Source of the DNA: Phytohabitans houttuyneae | GTDB lineage: Bacteria; Actinomycetota; Actinomycetes; Mycobacteriales; Micromonosporaceae | Length of the DNA: 64,000 nucleotides | Reading direction: 5' to 3' | Assembly (NCBI RefSeq): GCF_011764425.1 | Contig: NZ_BLPF01000001.1 | Span: forward strand, 3,835,001-3,899,000 | Shown: piece after piece, positions 36,101 to 44,293 of the stretch | Numbering within the stretch: position 1 is the stretch's first letter | How the letters are laid out: the number at the start of each line of letters is the position of its first letter | Translations under genes and position numbers: made by a program | Notes under the pieces: model-generated | The model's input: only the letters and a program-made list of their open reading frames with translations | What the model was told of the DNA's origin: nothing | Databases searched by the model: none

Positions 36101-36586
36101 GAACGTGCCGGCCGTCGTCCAGCGCAGGATCGGCGACGTCGCACCCATGTGCAGGAACCACGATCGTTGGTCGCCGGCGACCAGGTACTTCTGGGCGAGC
36201 CCGATCGAGGCCCAGTCGTCGGGTGCGAGGTCGACGCGGATGTCGATGTCCCCGGTGATGTCCAGCGAGGCGTGGTCGTCGGTGACGAGGTATCCGTGCC
36301 GGTGTGGCGACAGCACGACGTGCCGGTCGTCGACCCCGGACACCGACACCCGCAGCGGGGTGTTGCGGCCGAGCTGGCCGTAGTACGGGGAGGTGGGGTT
36401 CCGGGGCGAGTACTTGCCGGTGTCGTTGGCCAGGGAGAGCGTGCACGAGCCGGTGTCGACCCGGGACGCCTCGTTACGGCGGCCACGGTTCACGTCGACC
36501 AGTTCGCCGGCGGCGTCGGCGGTGACGTCCGTCCAGGTGCCGCCGAGCCGCAGCTTGACGGTGGCGCCCTCGGGTCCGTCGAGCAT
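33167..36586 (-). CDS. Minor tail protein (baseplate/tip)
   Basis: 1139 residues; the ATG overlaps the tape-measure stop (ATGA). The N-terminal part (MLDGPEGATVKLRLGGTWTD, GRRNEASRVDTGSCTLSLAN) resembles distal tail/baseplate proteins. The middle contains long beta-rich lectin-like segments (RLAIRATLDVNNGAGGHTVT, HAGTGTIAFRALFTFPPGGL). The C-terminal quarter has further jelly-roll-like strands (GDRFTLTDPPAWLPPRDVDL, YEAQISIATTGVVTLQIFRR). Probably the tail-tip protein that carries host-binding domains. Confidence 0.8.
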   Translation of the reverse strand: MLDGPEGATVKLRLGGTWTDVTADAAGELVDVNRGRRNEASRVDTGSCTLSLANDTGKYSPRNPTSPYYGQLGRNTPLRVSVSGVDDRHVVLSPHRHGYLVTDDHASLDITGDIDIRVDLAPDDWASIGLAQKYLVAGDQRSWFLHMGATSPILRWTTAGTFATVHDISANAAPATAPGQRLAIRATLDVNNGAGGHTVTFYTAPTLAGPWTQLGTPVVTAGTTSVHGGTATVRVGDNDTLGVVKPTGKLYGFELRNGIGGTVVANPSASTVEPGPTTAFNDAAGRPWTVVDAWIADPNIRFSGEVASWPPRSDQTGTVVRVPLEASGILRRLGRSRAIAESTFRQQALQQHNLAVTTGYWPAEDASDATQVASALPGGTPLRLVGNRQFAADSTSFPGSAPLLVVSSGNALSGRIPPHAGTGTIAFRALFTFPPGGLSNGTVLVDLWQATGSPRRWRLSYLTASSGSLEMAAVGSGNVILQSGSAGFGLNGKSMMIGFTVIQDGADVDWHLFGRHVADGEVIQGGFDGTFTSLTVDRAAELYIAPNGDFVDVTLGHVMTGTSVTLAENIDDGMTGYAFEPAAVRIQRICDEGGIPCVIIGDPDDSEPCGSQRFASRLEVIQDAADADGGILFEPRDFVGLAYRTRASIYTQRRRAAFSITGKELTPPLEPTDDDQLLRNDVTANRLSGSSARAALETGPLSTQDPPDGVGVYPQEVTVNVAEDEQLPDVANWLLRLGTWDESRYPTVRVDPPALALEDKLAVAVAAAELDVGDRFTLTDPPAWLPPRDVDLLAQGFTERFDGFEWTLDINASPGGPWAVAEVHDDDATHDFDLRVAGGDDMALSAAAAAVDTTLLVGSVSGEQRWATVSDDAESPDDFPMDAVVGGEVVTITDVDQGFRDSFSRTVSNGMGTPGVSYPATAYVVEGTASLYSVVGGTTGRINTSVTNTLYMAHADMGSVDGEIYVTTSIPVVPTGAPITVRVAGRCTDAANYYEAQISIATTGVVTLQIFRRIGGSGGVLDSGGNAVTVSGAHSAGNSWSIGLKYFGTTLAAKAWKTTNPQPGWLTVGQDDGLTTGTRIGFLTRRESGNTNGATNIDFDDFVAVAPQRLTVTRSTNGISKAHDAGTVIEVAEPADVAW

Positions 36587-39500
36587 CAGGAGGTCCCGAT
36601 CACGATCTGCACGTCACCGCCCCGGACCCGCACCGCACGACGCAGCCTTTCGAGGAGCAGTTCGTCTTCGCTGCTGCCGGACGACCGGATCTCCAACACG
36701 ATCGGGCCGTGCGGTGCCGCCGGCACGGGGATGAGTGACGGGGGCAAGCTCATCGCCTGCCCGTACGCGGCAGCCAACGCCCCCTTCGGTACGACATCCA
36801 TCCCGTGCCAGCCCATGGCCCGCTGACCGATCGAGACCGCCCGAGCCCGGTGCCCGTACCTGGGAATGAACGCTTCGCCACCGGTAGCACGTTCGGCGTA
36901 GGCGTAGCGGGCTACCGGGTGGGCGGCGGCGATGTGGGCCTCGCGGAGCTTGCCGATCTGGGCGTGCTCGTAGACGCCACCCCACCGGTTGCCGCCGATG
37001 CCGACGAAGTTGCCGTTCACCCCGAACCCGCCGGCCTTCACGTTGCGCCGGATTCGGTCCAGGGCGGCGTTGTACCGTTCGGCTTCGCGCCGCATCGTGT
37101 CAAGATTCGAATCGACGTTGAGCGGCGGCATCGTCGTGTACCGCTTGATCAGCGTGTCGATCTGCGCCTTCGTCAGGCCGGCCTGCCGCAACTCTTCCCG
37201 GAGTGCGGCGATGTGCTGGTTGTAGGCCCGGGACGCCTGCTGCACGGAGCCGGTCTCTTGGTACTTCTGCTGGGCGAGCGCGGCGCCCTGCTCGGCGGCA
37301 CGCTGCACAGCGATCCGGTTCTCCAACGCGGCTTTGGAGTTTCCGTCGATGGCGCGCCCGTTCTCAGAGAAGGACTCACCGACCGCGTCGATCGCCTCCG
37401 CAGCGCGGAGGGCGGCCTCGTCCGCGGACAGCATTTCGCCATGTAGCGCCTTCCACGCGTCGGTGTAGCTGCCGGTGATCTCGATCGCGTCTTCCATCGA
37501 GCCGTTCAGCAGCCGCTGAGACAGGTTCGCCCCGCCGACACCGGACGCCAGCTTCTCCATCGCCGCGGTGGACTCCGGCAGCAGCGCCTTGAATTCCTCG
37601 AAGGAAAGGCCCGACCGATAGAACTCGTTGTTGTATGCCGCCTGAGCGGCGGTCACGTCCTCACTCGTGTTGAGGAAATTCGTCAGTTCCGCGTCGAGCT
37701 GGGCGACGTTCTCCTTGGCGCCAGAGAAGCTTTGGCCATGGAACGTTTCGGAGAAGCCGCGCTGTAGGTCGCCCCAGATCGGGATCGACTCAGCGAACCG
37801 TGCTGTGTCTTGCGCCCAGCCGCTCGCCGCCGCCGAGTAGATCTTTCGGGTGTCCTCAGTGTCCCGGCCGAACGTGCGTTGCAGCTCCCCGGTCCGCTTC
37901 CCAGTTTTGCCGTACTCCTCCAGCGCCCTGCTCAGCGCCGACACCTTGACCTCGGCGTCGGAGAATTGGTCGAGCAGGATGGCACCGATCTGCATCGCTG
38001 CGAGGGCGATCCCGGCCGCCTTGGCTGCGCGGCCCACACGCTCGAGGCCCGCGGCGGCTTGGGCTCCCATCGGACCCATGTGGCCCAGCTGGCCGTTGGC
38101 GCGGCCGAGGATCCCGCCGAGCCGGTCAAAGAGCCCGAAAATCTTCGACCCGACCAGGAACAGGGCGGCGCCAGCGAGGACCACCGACTGGATGGGGTCG
38201 GGTAGCGCCGAGAACAGCTGGGCAAGGTTTCCCACGATCTGCGCGCCGACCTTGAGGATGTCGAAGAACAGGATCACCGCGTCGCGGGTGCCTTCGTCTG
38301 CGAGGGTTTCGCCGAGGGTTTCGCCGAGGACCAGCAGCACCTCGACGAGGCCCTTCACCGCGGCGTTGCCGGTGGCGATGATCCCCTCGACGGACCGCAT
38401 GTCATGCGCCTCGTCGTTGAACTTCTCCAAGGCGTCGGCCATGTCGCGCAGCAGCGTGGACCCCTGATCCATGCCACCGATCCGGCCCACGAGCTCGATG
38501 ACCTCACGCCCGATGTCGAGGAGCGCCTCGGCCTGGTCGGCGGCGTCCTCGAAGAACTCCTCCAGCGACCCGTCCTGGGCGGCGCGGTCGATGAAGTCGT
38601 TGAAGTCGTCGACGTAGCTGAGCAGGGTGTCGCCGAACCGGTCGATGAACGGCACCGATCCGGTGAACAGGTGGGAAAGGGTCCGCCCGGTGGCGGGGAT
38701 CCGCTTGTTGACGTTGTCGAAGAAGCGGTCGCTGGCAGCCAGTGCATCATCGAGACCCGCCAGGAACTGGTCGTCGCGGCCCAGCCTCAGCAGGTTTTTG
38801 AAGGTGGTGTTCCAGTCGTCGCCGAACCGGATGATCTGCTTGCGGGCGAACGGCAGCGTTTGTGTGAAGGTCTGGGTGAACTCGCGGTCCAGCCCGGCGA
38901 AGATCCGATCCTGGGCGAGGTGGCGGAGGCCTTCGATCTCGGTCTTCTGCGCCCGGATCGCGTCGACGAACTTCTTCGCGTTCTTCGACAGCTTGTCGTA
39001 GGCGGTCGCCGCAGCCGCCCCGCCACCGCCACCGCCGGCCTGCGCCGCAGCGAGAGCCTCCTGCGCGTCGAGGACTCCGTACTGGGCGTCCTTGACAGCG
39101 TCGTACGCGCGTTCCTGGTCGCGCAGCGCCTGCTGGACCGTGTCGGAACCCTCGACGCCGGCCTTCGCCGCCTTGCCCTGGTCCACGGTCAGGTCTTGGA
39201 GCCGGTTCCGGGTCTCCTCCACCGCGTGCTGCGCCTGTTCGTACGCGAGTTGGGCACGTTCGACCTCGAGCGGATCGCCGCCGCGGGCCCGGACTTCCCG
39301 CAGGTCCCGTTCGGCCTCCAGCACGGCAATGGTCGCGGACCGCTCATCGAGGCGGGTGCCCTTGAGCTGCAGCGCCATATCCCGCAGGTCACGGGTGGCC
39401 TGCTCCCGGGCCCGGTTGAGCGCGACCTGGCTCTCGCGGGCGTCCCGCTGCGCGTACCGCAGTGCCCGCTCGGCCTGTTCGAGGCGCCGTAGCGCGCCGG

Positions 39501-40140
39501 CGGTCTGGTCGATCCCCCCGCCACCGCCGCCACCGCCCGCAGGCGGATCGAAGACCTCTCCGATCGCCCCACCGACACCGGACAGGCCGACGCCGAGGGT
39601 GGCCAGGGCGGCTGACGCGCCCGCGGCTAGGCCGGGGATTGCGCCGAGGCCGCCACCGATTGCCGCCAGGACCGGCGGAACGCCCTGCAGCGCACCGACC
39701 GCGGCGACCCCGCCGGCGGCGAGCAGCAACAGTGGCCGGCCGGAGATGCCGGACAGGCCGGGCACGACCCCACGGGAGATTCCCCGGCCGAGGCTGCCGC
39801 CGAGCCGGGCACCTTCCGTTGCGAACCGGCCGTCCGCGGTCCGGAGCCGCCCCGACGCGTCCCGGGTAAAAGCGTCGCCGAACTCACGGCCGGCCGCCGA
39901 ACCAGCTCGACCGAACTCGGCACGCGCGCCAGCCATGGAACTGGCCGCCTGCCGAGCCGACTGAGCCACCTGCGCGGATGCACGCTGCGACTCTGTGCCG
40001 AGCTTGGCGACCTCGAGCTGCGCGGCCCGGGACTCGTCCTTGAGCCGGCGAACGTCGTCGGCTCCGGACTGCATGTCCCGGTGGAACCGCAGCATCTCGG
40101 CGACGAACTCGACGGCGATCCGGCGACGCGCCACGCTCAC
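36586..40140 (-). CDS. Tail tape measure protein
   Basis: 1184 residues from a GTG. Starts with a long coiled coil (EFVAEMLRFHRDMQSGADDV, RAAQLEVAKLGTESQRASAQ), has Gly/Ala-rich hydrophobic stretches (LLLLAAGGVAAVGALQGVPP; IPGLAAGASAALATLGVGLS), helical repeats, and another hydrophobic segment near 660-690 (QSVVLAGAALFLVGSKIFGL). This is the standard siphovirus tape-measure plan; by length the tail would be on the order of 180 nm. Six bases after the tail-chaperone frame. Confidence 0.9.
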   Translation of the reverse strand: MSVARRRIAVEFVAEMLRFHRDMQSGADDVRRLKDESRAAQLEVAKLGTESQRASAQVAQSARQAASSMAGARAEFGRAGSAAGREFGDAFTRDASGRLRTADGRFATEGARLGGSLGRGISRGVVPGLSGISGRPLLLLAAGGVAAVGALQGVPPVLAAIGGGLGAIPGLAAGASAALATLGVGLSGVGGAIGEVFDPPAGGGGGGGGIDQTAGALRRLEQAERALRYAQRDARESQVALNRAREQATRDLRDMALQLKGTRLDERSATIAVLEAERDLREVRARGGDPLEVERAQLAYEQAQHAVEETRNRLQDLTVDQGKAAKAGVEGSDTVQQALRDQERAYDAVKDAQYGVLDAQEALAAAQAGGGGGGAAAATAYDKLSKNAKKFVDAIRAQKTEIEGLRHLAQDRIFAGLDREFTQTFTQTLPFARKQIIRFGDDWNTTFKNLLRLGRDDQFLAGLDDALAASDRFFDNVNKRIPATGRTLSHLFTGSVPFIDRFGDTLLSYVDDFNDFIDRAAQDGSLEEFFEDAADQAEALLDIGREVIELVGRIGGMDQGSTLLRDMADALEKFNDEAHDMRSVEGIIATGNAAVKGLVEVLLVLGETLGETLADEGTRDAVILFFDILKVGAQIVGNLAQLFSALPDPIQSVVLAGAALFLVGSKIFGLFDRLGGILGRANGQLGHMGPMGAQAAAGLERVGRAAKAAGIALAAMQIGAILLDQFSDAEVKVSALSRALEEYGKTGKRTGELQRTFGRDTEDTRKIYSAAASGWAQDTARFAESIPIWGDLQRGFSETFHGQSFSGAKENVAQLDAELTNFLNTSEDVTAAQAAYNNEFYRSGLSFEEFKALLPESTAAMEKLASGVGGANLSQRLLNGSMEDAIEITGSYTDAWKALHGEMLSADEAALRAAEAIDAVGESFSENGRAIDGNSKAALENRIAVQRAAEQGAALAQQKYQETGSVQQASRAYNQHIAALREELRQAGLTKAQIDTLIKRYTTMPPLNVDSNLDTMRREAERYNAALDRIRRNVKAGGFGVNGNFVGIGGNRWGGVYEHAQIGKLREAHIAAAHPVARYAYAERATGGEAFIPRYGHRARAVSIGQRAMGWHGMDVVPKGALAAAYGQAMSLPPSLIPVPAAPHGPIVLEIRSSGSSEDELLLERLRRAVRVRGGDVQIVIGTS

Positions 40141-40146
40141 CGCCGA

Positions 40147-41153
40147 TCACCAGTCGAGGCGTGGCGCGGGCTCCCCGCGGCGCTGCTTCACCACTTGCGG
40201 GATCAGCGCCCGCTTGTCGTCCGGTTTCTGGTTGTACAGGCGGGCGGCCGTCCCCACGTGGCAGACCTTCGGCAGCTTCGGCCAGTACACCCACTTGCCG
40301 CGCGGGTTGTCCTTGTCAGCGAGCGGGTCCTGACATTCCGCTGGGTCGCCGCCGCAGACTGGGCAGCGGGCCGCTTCCCACTCGGCGTAGGCGAGCATCA
40401 GCGCTTGCTGGCGTTCGTCCCACGCCGACTCGACCCACTCGCGGGAGCGGACCAGCTTGCCGTCCGCGTCGTACTCGTACTCGGTGGTGCGTTCCGGCAC
40501 CCACCCTTCGAACTCCCGCAGGCTGATGCCGAGCTGTCGCGCCGCCGCTACTCGGGCTCGGAGGGCCGGAGAATCCGAGAGGCGGCGAACGAGTTTGGGA
40601 CGTTGACCTTGTTGACGTTCAACGCGTACGCGGTGTTCTGCAGCTGCACGAACTGGTACTCGGTGAGCACCTCGTCGAGCAGGTGCTCCCAGGCCGCGTC
40701 GTCGAGGTCGGCCGGTTCGACCGTGCACGCCTTGATCGCCGCAGGGACGAAGTCGTCGACGTTGTAGCCAAGCTCCTGGTCGGCCTCGTTGTCCTTGCGC
40801 GGAGGGTGGTCCTTCTGCAGCGCCGTCCACTTCTTGCGGGGCAGGGCACGCATCCGGAACACGAGCGTGTCGGCGCGCATCTGCCCCTGCAGGGCCTCGA
40901 TCTGCTGCGCGAGCCGCCTCGACTCACCGCCGGAGTTGAGACGCTTGTCGCCCTGCTCCCGCGCGAACGCCTCGCGGAGCTGCCGCTCAAGTTCCTCCCA
41001 CTCGGCCTGCAGATCACCGCGCAGGCAGATGTCGACCGTGCGCTCGGGCAGCTTCGCCGCCGCGATCCGGTCCTTCGTGGACCGTGGAACGATCTCATCG
41101 GTCGCTCCTGCGGCCTCCACCCCCTCGACGAGATCGGCTGCCTCCGTCGTCAT
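40147..41153 (-). CDS. Tail assembly chaperone, -1 frameshift fusion product
   Basis: The 40548-41153 frame is extended by a -1 shift at CCCAAAC (complement of 40593-40599) into a frame that ends at 40147, giving LVRRLSDSPALRARVAAARQ, LGISLREFEGWVPERTTEYE and a Cys pair (CPVCGGDPAECQD). This gpG/gpGT-like design is conserved in siphoviruses, where the fusion protein helps polymerise the tail tube on the tape measure. The second frame has no start of its own. Confidence 0.75.
40548..41153 (-). CDS. Tail assembly chaperone, short form
   Basis: 201 residues; ATG overlaps the tail-tube stop (ATGA). Acidic, helical protein (LPERTVDICLRGDLQAEWEE, LERQLREAFAREQGDKRLNS, ACTVEPADLDDAAWEHLLDE) with DTLVFRMRALPRKKW, a motif of the actinophage chaperone family. 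Ends normally at 40548 when no frameshift occurs. Confidence 0.75.
   Translation of the reverse strand: MTTEAADLVEGVEAAGATDEIVPRSTKDRIAAAKLPERTVDICLRGDLQAEWEELERQLREAFAREQGDKRLNSGGESRRLAQQIEALQGQMRADTLVFRMRALPRKKWTALQKDHPPRKDNEADQELGYNVDDFVPAAIKACTVEPADLDDAAWEHLLDEVLTEYQFVQLQNTAYALNVNKVNVPNSFAASRILRPSEPE
40593..40599 (-). promoter_or_regulatory. Ribosomal slippery site CCCAAAC
   Basis: On the coding strand the heptamer C-CCA-AAC fits X-XXY-YYZ exactly in the zero frame (codons GTC CCA AAC). Slipping back one base reads CCC AAA and enters the frame that ends at 40147. Confidence 0.7.
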
Positions 41154-41650
41154 GCGGCGACCACCGCGTCGTCGTACGACTCGCCCGTGATGAACATCTT
41201 CTGCGTGACCGTGAGGACGGTGTTCTCGGCGGGCGGGTTCTTGGACGGCTTGCCCGCCTGGATCGGGTACACGTCCGCCAGGTCCGAGGCGGCCCACGCG
41301 TTCTCGTAGGGCACACCCCATCGGGCGACGATGTAGCCGGTGGCCAGGTACGGGAACGTCAGGTAGGCGACGTTGTTTGCCGTGCTGTCCGGGTTGTGGA
41401 CGTACGACAGCGTCATCTGCTTCTGCCAGCGGCCCGGCCGCTCGTATGTTGCCCGGCTGCACAGACGGTTGTCGGTGATCGTCTGCTCGTCGAGCGTGGT
41501 CTGGAAGCCGTCCGAGGTGATGTAGCAGGACAGGTCCTTCGACGTGCCCGCGTTCAGCTCGGTGACAGTCGGGTTCTCCGGGTCCGCCAGCGTCGCGACG
41601 TAGTAGACCTTCAGATTCCCATCGGCGGGGACCGCGGCCGGTTGCGTCAC
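41150..41650 (-). CDS. Major tail tube protein
   Basis: 166 residues. KVYYVATLADPENPTVTELN, DLSCYITSDGFQTTLDEQTI, RWQKQMTLSYVHNPDSTANN and TVLTVTQKMFITGESYDDAV follow the beta-sandwich tail-tube pattern of actinophages. Directly upstream of the chaperone gene, as expected. It would form stacked hexamers around the tape measure. Confidence 0.8.
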   Translation of the reverse strand: MTQPAAVPADGNLKVYYVATLADPENPTVTELNAGTSKDLSCYITSDGFQTTLDEQTITDNRLCSRATYERPGRWQKQMTLSYVHNPDSTANNVAYLTFPYLATGYIVARWGVPYENAWAASDLADVYPIQAGKPSKNPPAENTVLTVTQKMFITGESYDDAVVAA

Positions 41651-41979
41651 TGCTCAGCTCCTTCGCTGCTGGTTGGGTTTTCGGCCGGCGGCTCAGCCGG
41701 GGCCGCGGTCTTGCGCGGCTTCCTCGCCGCGGGCTCGGTCGGGTCGGTCGCTGCGGTGGTCTGGTGGTCGACCTCGGAGCTCGCCGGTTCGGGCGGCTCA
41801 GCGATCGAGCGGCGCGGCTTCGCGGGCCGAGGCCCAACGTCTGGGCCCTCGTTGGGCGCGTAGCCCTCGACGACCTCGACGGCCTTCGCCCTCAGCAGCC
41901 GCGGCAACTGCCGGGCATCGACGTCCATGTGGTGGCCGGTTGTGGTATCGCGGCACCACACCCATTTGCGCCAAGCCAT
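41647..41979 (-). CDS. Small protein with basic/Pro-rich tail in the tail module
   Basis: 110 residues from an ATG at 41979 (GAAGGAGGG upstream). Globular N terminus (MAWRKWVWCRDTTTGHHMDV, RQLPRLLRAKAVEVVEGYAP) and a disordered Pro/Ala/Glu tail ending in SSEGAEQ. Overlaps the tail-tube start (GTGA). Possibly a virion or chaperone accessory. A pair of short related tails occurs at 47564-47950. Confidence 0.55.
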   Translation of the reverse strand: MAWRKWVWCRDTTTGHHMDVDARQLPRLLRAKAVEVVEGYAPNEGPDVGPRPAKPRRSIAEPPEPASSEVDHQTTAATDPTEPAARKPRKTAAPAEPPAENPTSSEGAEQ

Positions 41980-42047
41980 GAGCCCTCCTTCGGGCACGAA
42001 AAAGCCGGCCCCACAACGGATGGCCGGCGAGACGAACGGGAAGGGGG

Positions 42048-42374
42048 TTAGCGCTTGATGACGGCGCGGGTCACCCCGGTGGTCGCAGACCACGTGAAGT
42101 GGGCAAGGCCGTCGGACGGGTCCTTGTACTCGTCCAGCAGCGGGATCATCTGCTCGCCGCTGTCGGCGGCAAGCGTGTACACCTTGTCCGGGTTCGGCTC
42201 ACCCCACGCGGTGTTGCCGGGCACGGCGATCGTGACGGTGCGGCTGGCGGCGTTGGCGTTCTTGGCATGCAGGAAGTAGCCCGGCCCGCACTTCGCGGTG
42301 TCGCCCGATGCGGCGGCGTTATACGTTGCGGCGCCGCCCGCGATCGTGACTGTGAACGGCTGGATCTCGGCCAT
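42048..42374 (-). CDS. Small beta-rich virion protein
   Basis: 108 residues. EIQPFTVTIAGGAATYNAAA, CGPGYFLHAKNANAASRTVT, AHFTWSATTGVTRAVIK: alternating beta strands with an Ig- or decoration-like composition. It lies between the tail terminator gene and the tail tube gene. Could decorate tail or head. Confidence 0.6.
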   Translation of the reverse strand: MAEIQPFTVTIAGGAATYNAAASGDTAKCGPGYFLHAKNANAASRTVTIAVPGNTAWGEPNPDKVYTLAADSGEQMIPLLDEYKDPSDGLAHFTWSATTGVTRAVIKR

Positions 42375-42812
42375 CTACGGCTCCTCGGGTGCGCTGAACA
42401 GGGAGAACTGAAGGAAGCTGAAGAAGATCGGCTGCCCGTCCGTGGTGCGGACGTTCGGGTCCTTCTCCGGCGCGGGCGGGGCGGGCACGTCCGGCGTCTG
42501 TGTGATCGGCGAGCACCTGCGGCCCGCGATCGTTGGCCTCTGGCGGTGCAGGGCCGCAGCCACCCGGTCCAGGGCAGTGATCACCTCGCGGACGGTGCGG
42601 CCCGCCGCGGTTACCTGCGTGGTCGTGCGGGCCTCGCCGCCGTAGCCGTTGAGCGTCGACCGTGGCCGGTTCGCCGGCGGGGACCACAGCACCAGGTACT
42701 GGTCGGCGTCGTCGGGGATGTCCGCGCCGCCGATGTACACGGTGTACGGCAGCCCGCCGAGCATGGTCTTGATGGCGTCGGCGTGGGCCCAGCCGATGTC
42801 GGTGTCAGCCAT
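42375..42812 (-). CDS. Tail terminator-like protein
   Basis: 145 residues from an ATG at 42812. HADAIKTMLGGLPYTVYIGG, DDADQYLVLWSPPANRPRST and GRTVREVITALDRVAAALHR fit the alpha/beta tail-terminator (DUF3168/gpU-type) plan that caps the tail tube. Overlaps the upstream connector gene. Confidence 0.65.
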   Translation of the reverse strand: MADTDIGWAHADAIKTMLGGLPYTVYIGGADIPDDADQYLVLWSPPANRPRSTLNGYGGEARTTTQVTAAGRTVREVITALDRVAAALHRQRPTIAGRRCSPITQTPDVPAPPAPEKDPNVRTTDGQPIFFSFLQFSLFSAPEEP

Positions 42813-43161
42813 CGAGCACCGCTGCGCCGAGCGCCTCCGCCGCGGCGTAGAACTGCGGCTCGACGACGTCGGCTGCCCGGTACATGAACGGGTTCGGCGC
42901 GATCCGCGACGTGCCGTCGTGTGGGAAATGGGAGTACCAGGCGGTCGGCCCGGTCTCGCCCGCGCTGCGGTCGGCGGTGCGCTCGAACTCGCTGGTGATC
43001 GACGCCCGCATGAACCCGGTGCGGACGTTCGCGCCGGCCTTGCCGAGCGCCTCGGTCTGCAGGGTTGAGGCGCGCACGAGCGCGTCGGCGCGGTCGGCCA
43101 GATTGTCCGGCGCCTGGTCCATGTCGCGGGCGAGGCGGTCGAGGTCGTCCACAGTGGCCAC
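42805..43161 (-). CDS. HK97 gp10-like head-tail connector
   Basis: 118 residues. VDDLDRLARDMDQAPDNLAD, RASTLQTEALGKAGANVRTG, AWYSHFPHDGTSRIAPNPFM and AADVVEPQFYAAAEALGAAV match the HK97 gp10-type pattern (helix, then a beta domain with YxxFxxxGT). Ring protein joining head and tail. Confidence 0.7.
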   Translation of the reverse strand: MATVDDLDRLARDMDQAPDNLADRADALVRASTLQTEALGKAGANVRTGFMRASITSEFERTADRSAGETGPTAWYSHFPHDGTSRIAPNPFMYRAADVVEPQFYAAAEALGAAVLDG

Positions 43162-43174
43162 CCCCGCCCTGCGG

Positions 43175-43627
43175 CTACGCCTGGTTCGTGGTCGGCTGCG
43201 GCATCTGCACGGTCAGCGTCCGCTCCCACGTCTTCGCCGACCTGGTGGCGCCCATCACCTGCAGCGTCTTCCCGACCGCAGCCGGGTCGCCGTCGCAGGC
43301 GGTGAGCCGGACGACGTCGTTTTTGAGGATCTCGTCGCTGTCGGTGGGGATCGTGACCGTGTACTGGCCGCGCGGCATGTCCTTGTCCGCGACGGGCGCC
43401 GAGCTGGACGGCGCGGTGCCGTGGAAGCGGCACATGCCTTCGTAGACGAGCGCCGGGGCGGGGAACACGTCCCGGCCAGCGACGTCGTCCCACACCGGGC
43501 TGGTCGCGGGCCGTTCGATCCGGCACTCGGCCTGCATCCCGTCCTCCGACACCGGCCGGTGATGGGTTTCCCACTCGGCGGGGATGACGCGGGTGCGGGC
43601 GAGGCCGGGCCGGCCACCGAGGGGCAT
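43175..43627 (-). CDS. Head-tail stopper-like protein
   Basis: 150 residues. Begins MPLGGRPGLARTRVIPAEWE, then GMQAECRIERPATSPVWDDV, GQYTVTIPTDSDEILKNDVV and LQVMGATRSAKTWERTLTVQ, a beta-barrel similar to actinophage DUF6093-type head-closure proteins. Overlaps the 43627 gene stop. Confidence 0.6.
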   Translation of the reverse strand: MPLGGRPGLARTRVIPAEWETHHRPVSEDGMQAECRIERPATSPVWDDVAGRDVFPAPALVYEGMCRFHGTAPSSSAPVADKDMPRGQYTVTIPTDSDEILKNDVVRLTACDGDPAAVGKTLQVMGATRSAKTWERTLTVQMPQPTTNQA

Positions 43628-44280
43628 CAGAGGTACGTCCGGTAGGCGGCGTACTGGTCGAAGTCGACGATCTCGATGCCGTAGTCGTCGGGGTCGCCGG
43701 CCTCGACGTCGGCTTGGTCGCGGAGTGCCTTGGCCCGCTTCATCAGCGAGTCGGCGAGCTTGGCACCGTCGGTCGTCAAACCATCCGAAGTGGTCAACAC
43801 CTTGGAGACGAGGGCTTCCGACGTGGCGATCGTCTCGATGGCGAGCGCGGCGGCCCGTTTCACGTTGCCCTCGATGGCCAGGAACGCCGAGATCTGGCCG
43901 TCCTCGAACACTGCGTCGTCCTCGGCCAGGTCCGTGGCGAGGAGCCGGATCTTGCCGATGTCCGTCGTCGGGTCAACGGTGATCGGCGGGAGGCCGACCA
44001 GGGACCGGCGGACCACGAAGGTGGCTTCCTCGGCGCCGTCGGCCACGCCGGTGGCGACGAGCCGGACCGCGTGGGTGCCGGCCACGATGGGGTTGTAGGT
44101 GGCCCGGTACAGCTGCTCGGCGGGGACCTCGGCGACGACCATCGGGGTGGTGCCGCCCGGGGCGGGTGGGAGGGTGACGGTGCCGGTGACGGTGACGCCG
44201 GGGACCCACGTGCCTTCCGGGTCGCGGATGGGCCAGTCGACGACGACCAGCTTGTCGACCCAGTACGTTTCCAGCGCCAC
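43627..44280 (-). CDS. Head-tail adaptor with N-terminal Ig-like domain
   Basis: 217 residues. Residues 1-90 form a beta-sandwich (VDWPIRDPEGTWVPGVTVTG, ATYNPIVAGTHAVRLVATGV); residues 95-217 are helical (DIGKIRLLATDLAEDDAVFE, ISAFLAIEGNVKRAAALAIE, LMKRAKALRDQADVEAGD), typical of gp6/gp15-like adaptors. A fusion of virion-surface and connector roles. Confidence 0.65.
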   Translation of the reverse strand: MALETYWVDKLVVVDWPIRDPEGTWVPGVTVTGTVTLPPAPGGTTPMVVAEVPAEQLYRATYNPIVAGTHAVRLVATGVADGAEEATFVVRRSLVGLPPITVDPTTDIGKIRLLATDLAEDDAVFEDGQISAFLAIEGNVKRAAALAIETIATSEALVSKVLTTSDGLTTDGAKLADSLMKRAKALRDQADVEAGDPDDYGIEIVDFDQYAAYRTYL

Positions 44281-44293
44281 GCGAGCCTCCTCC

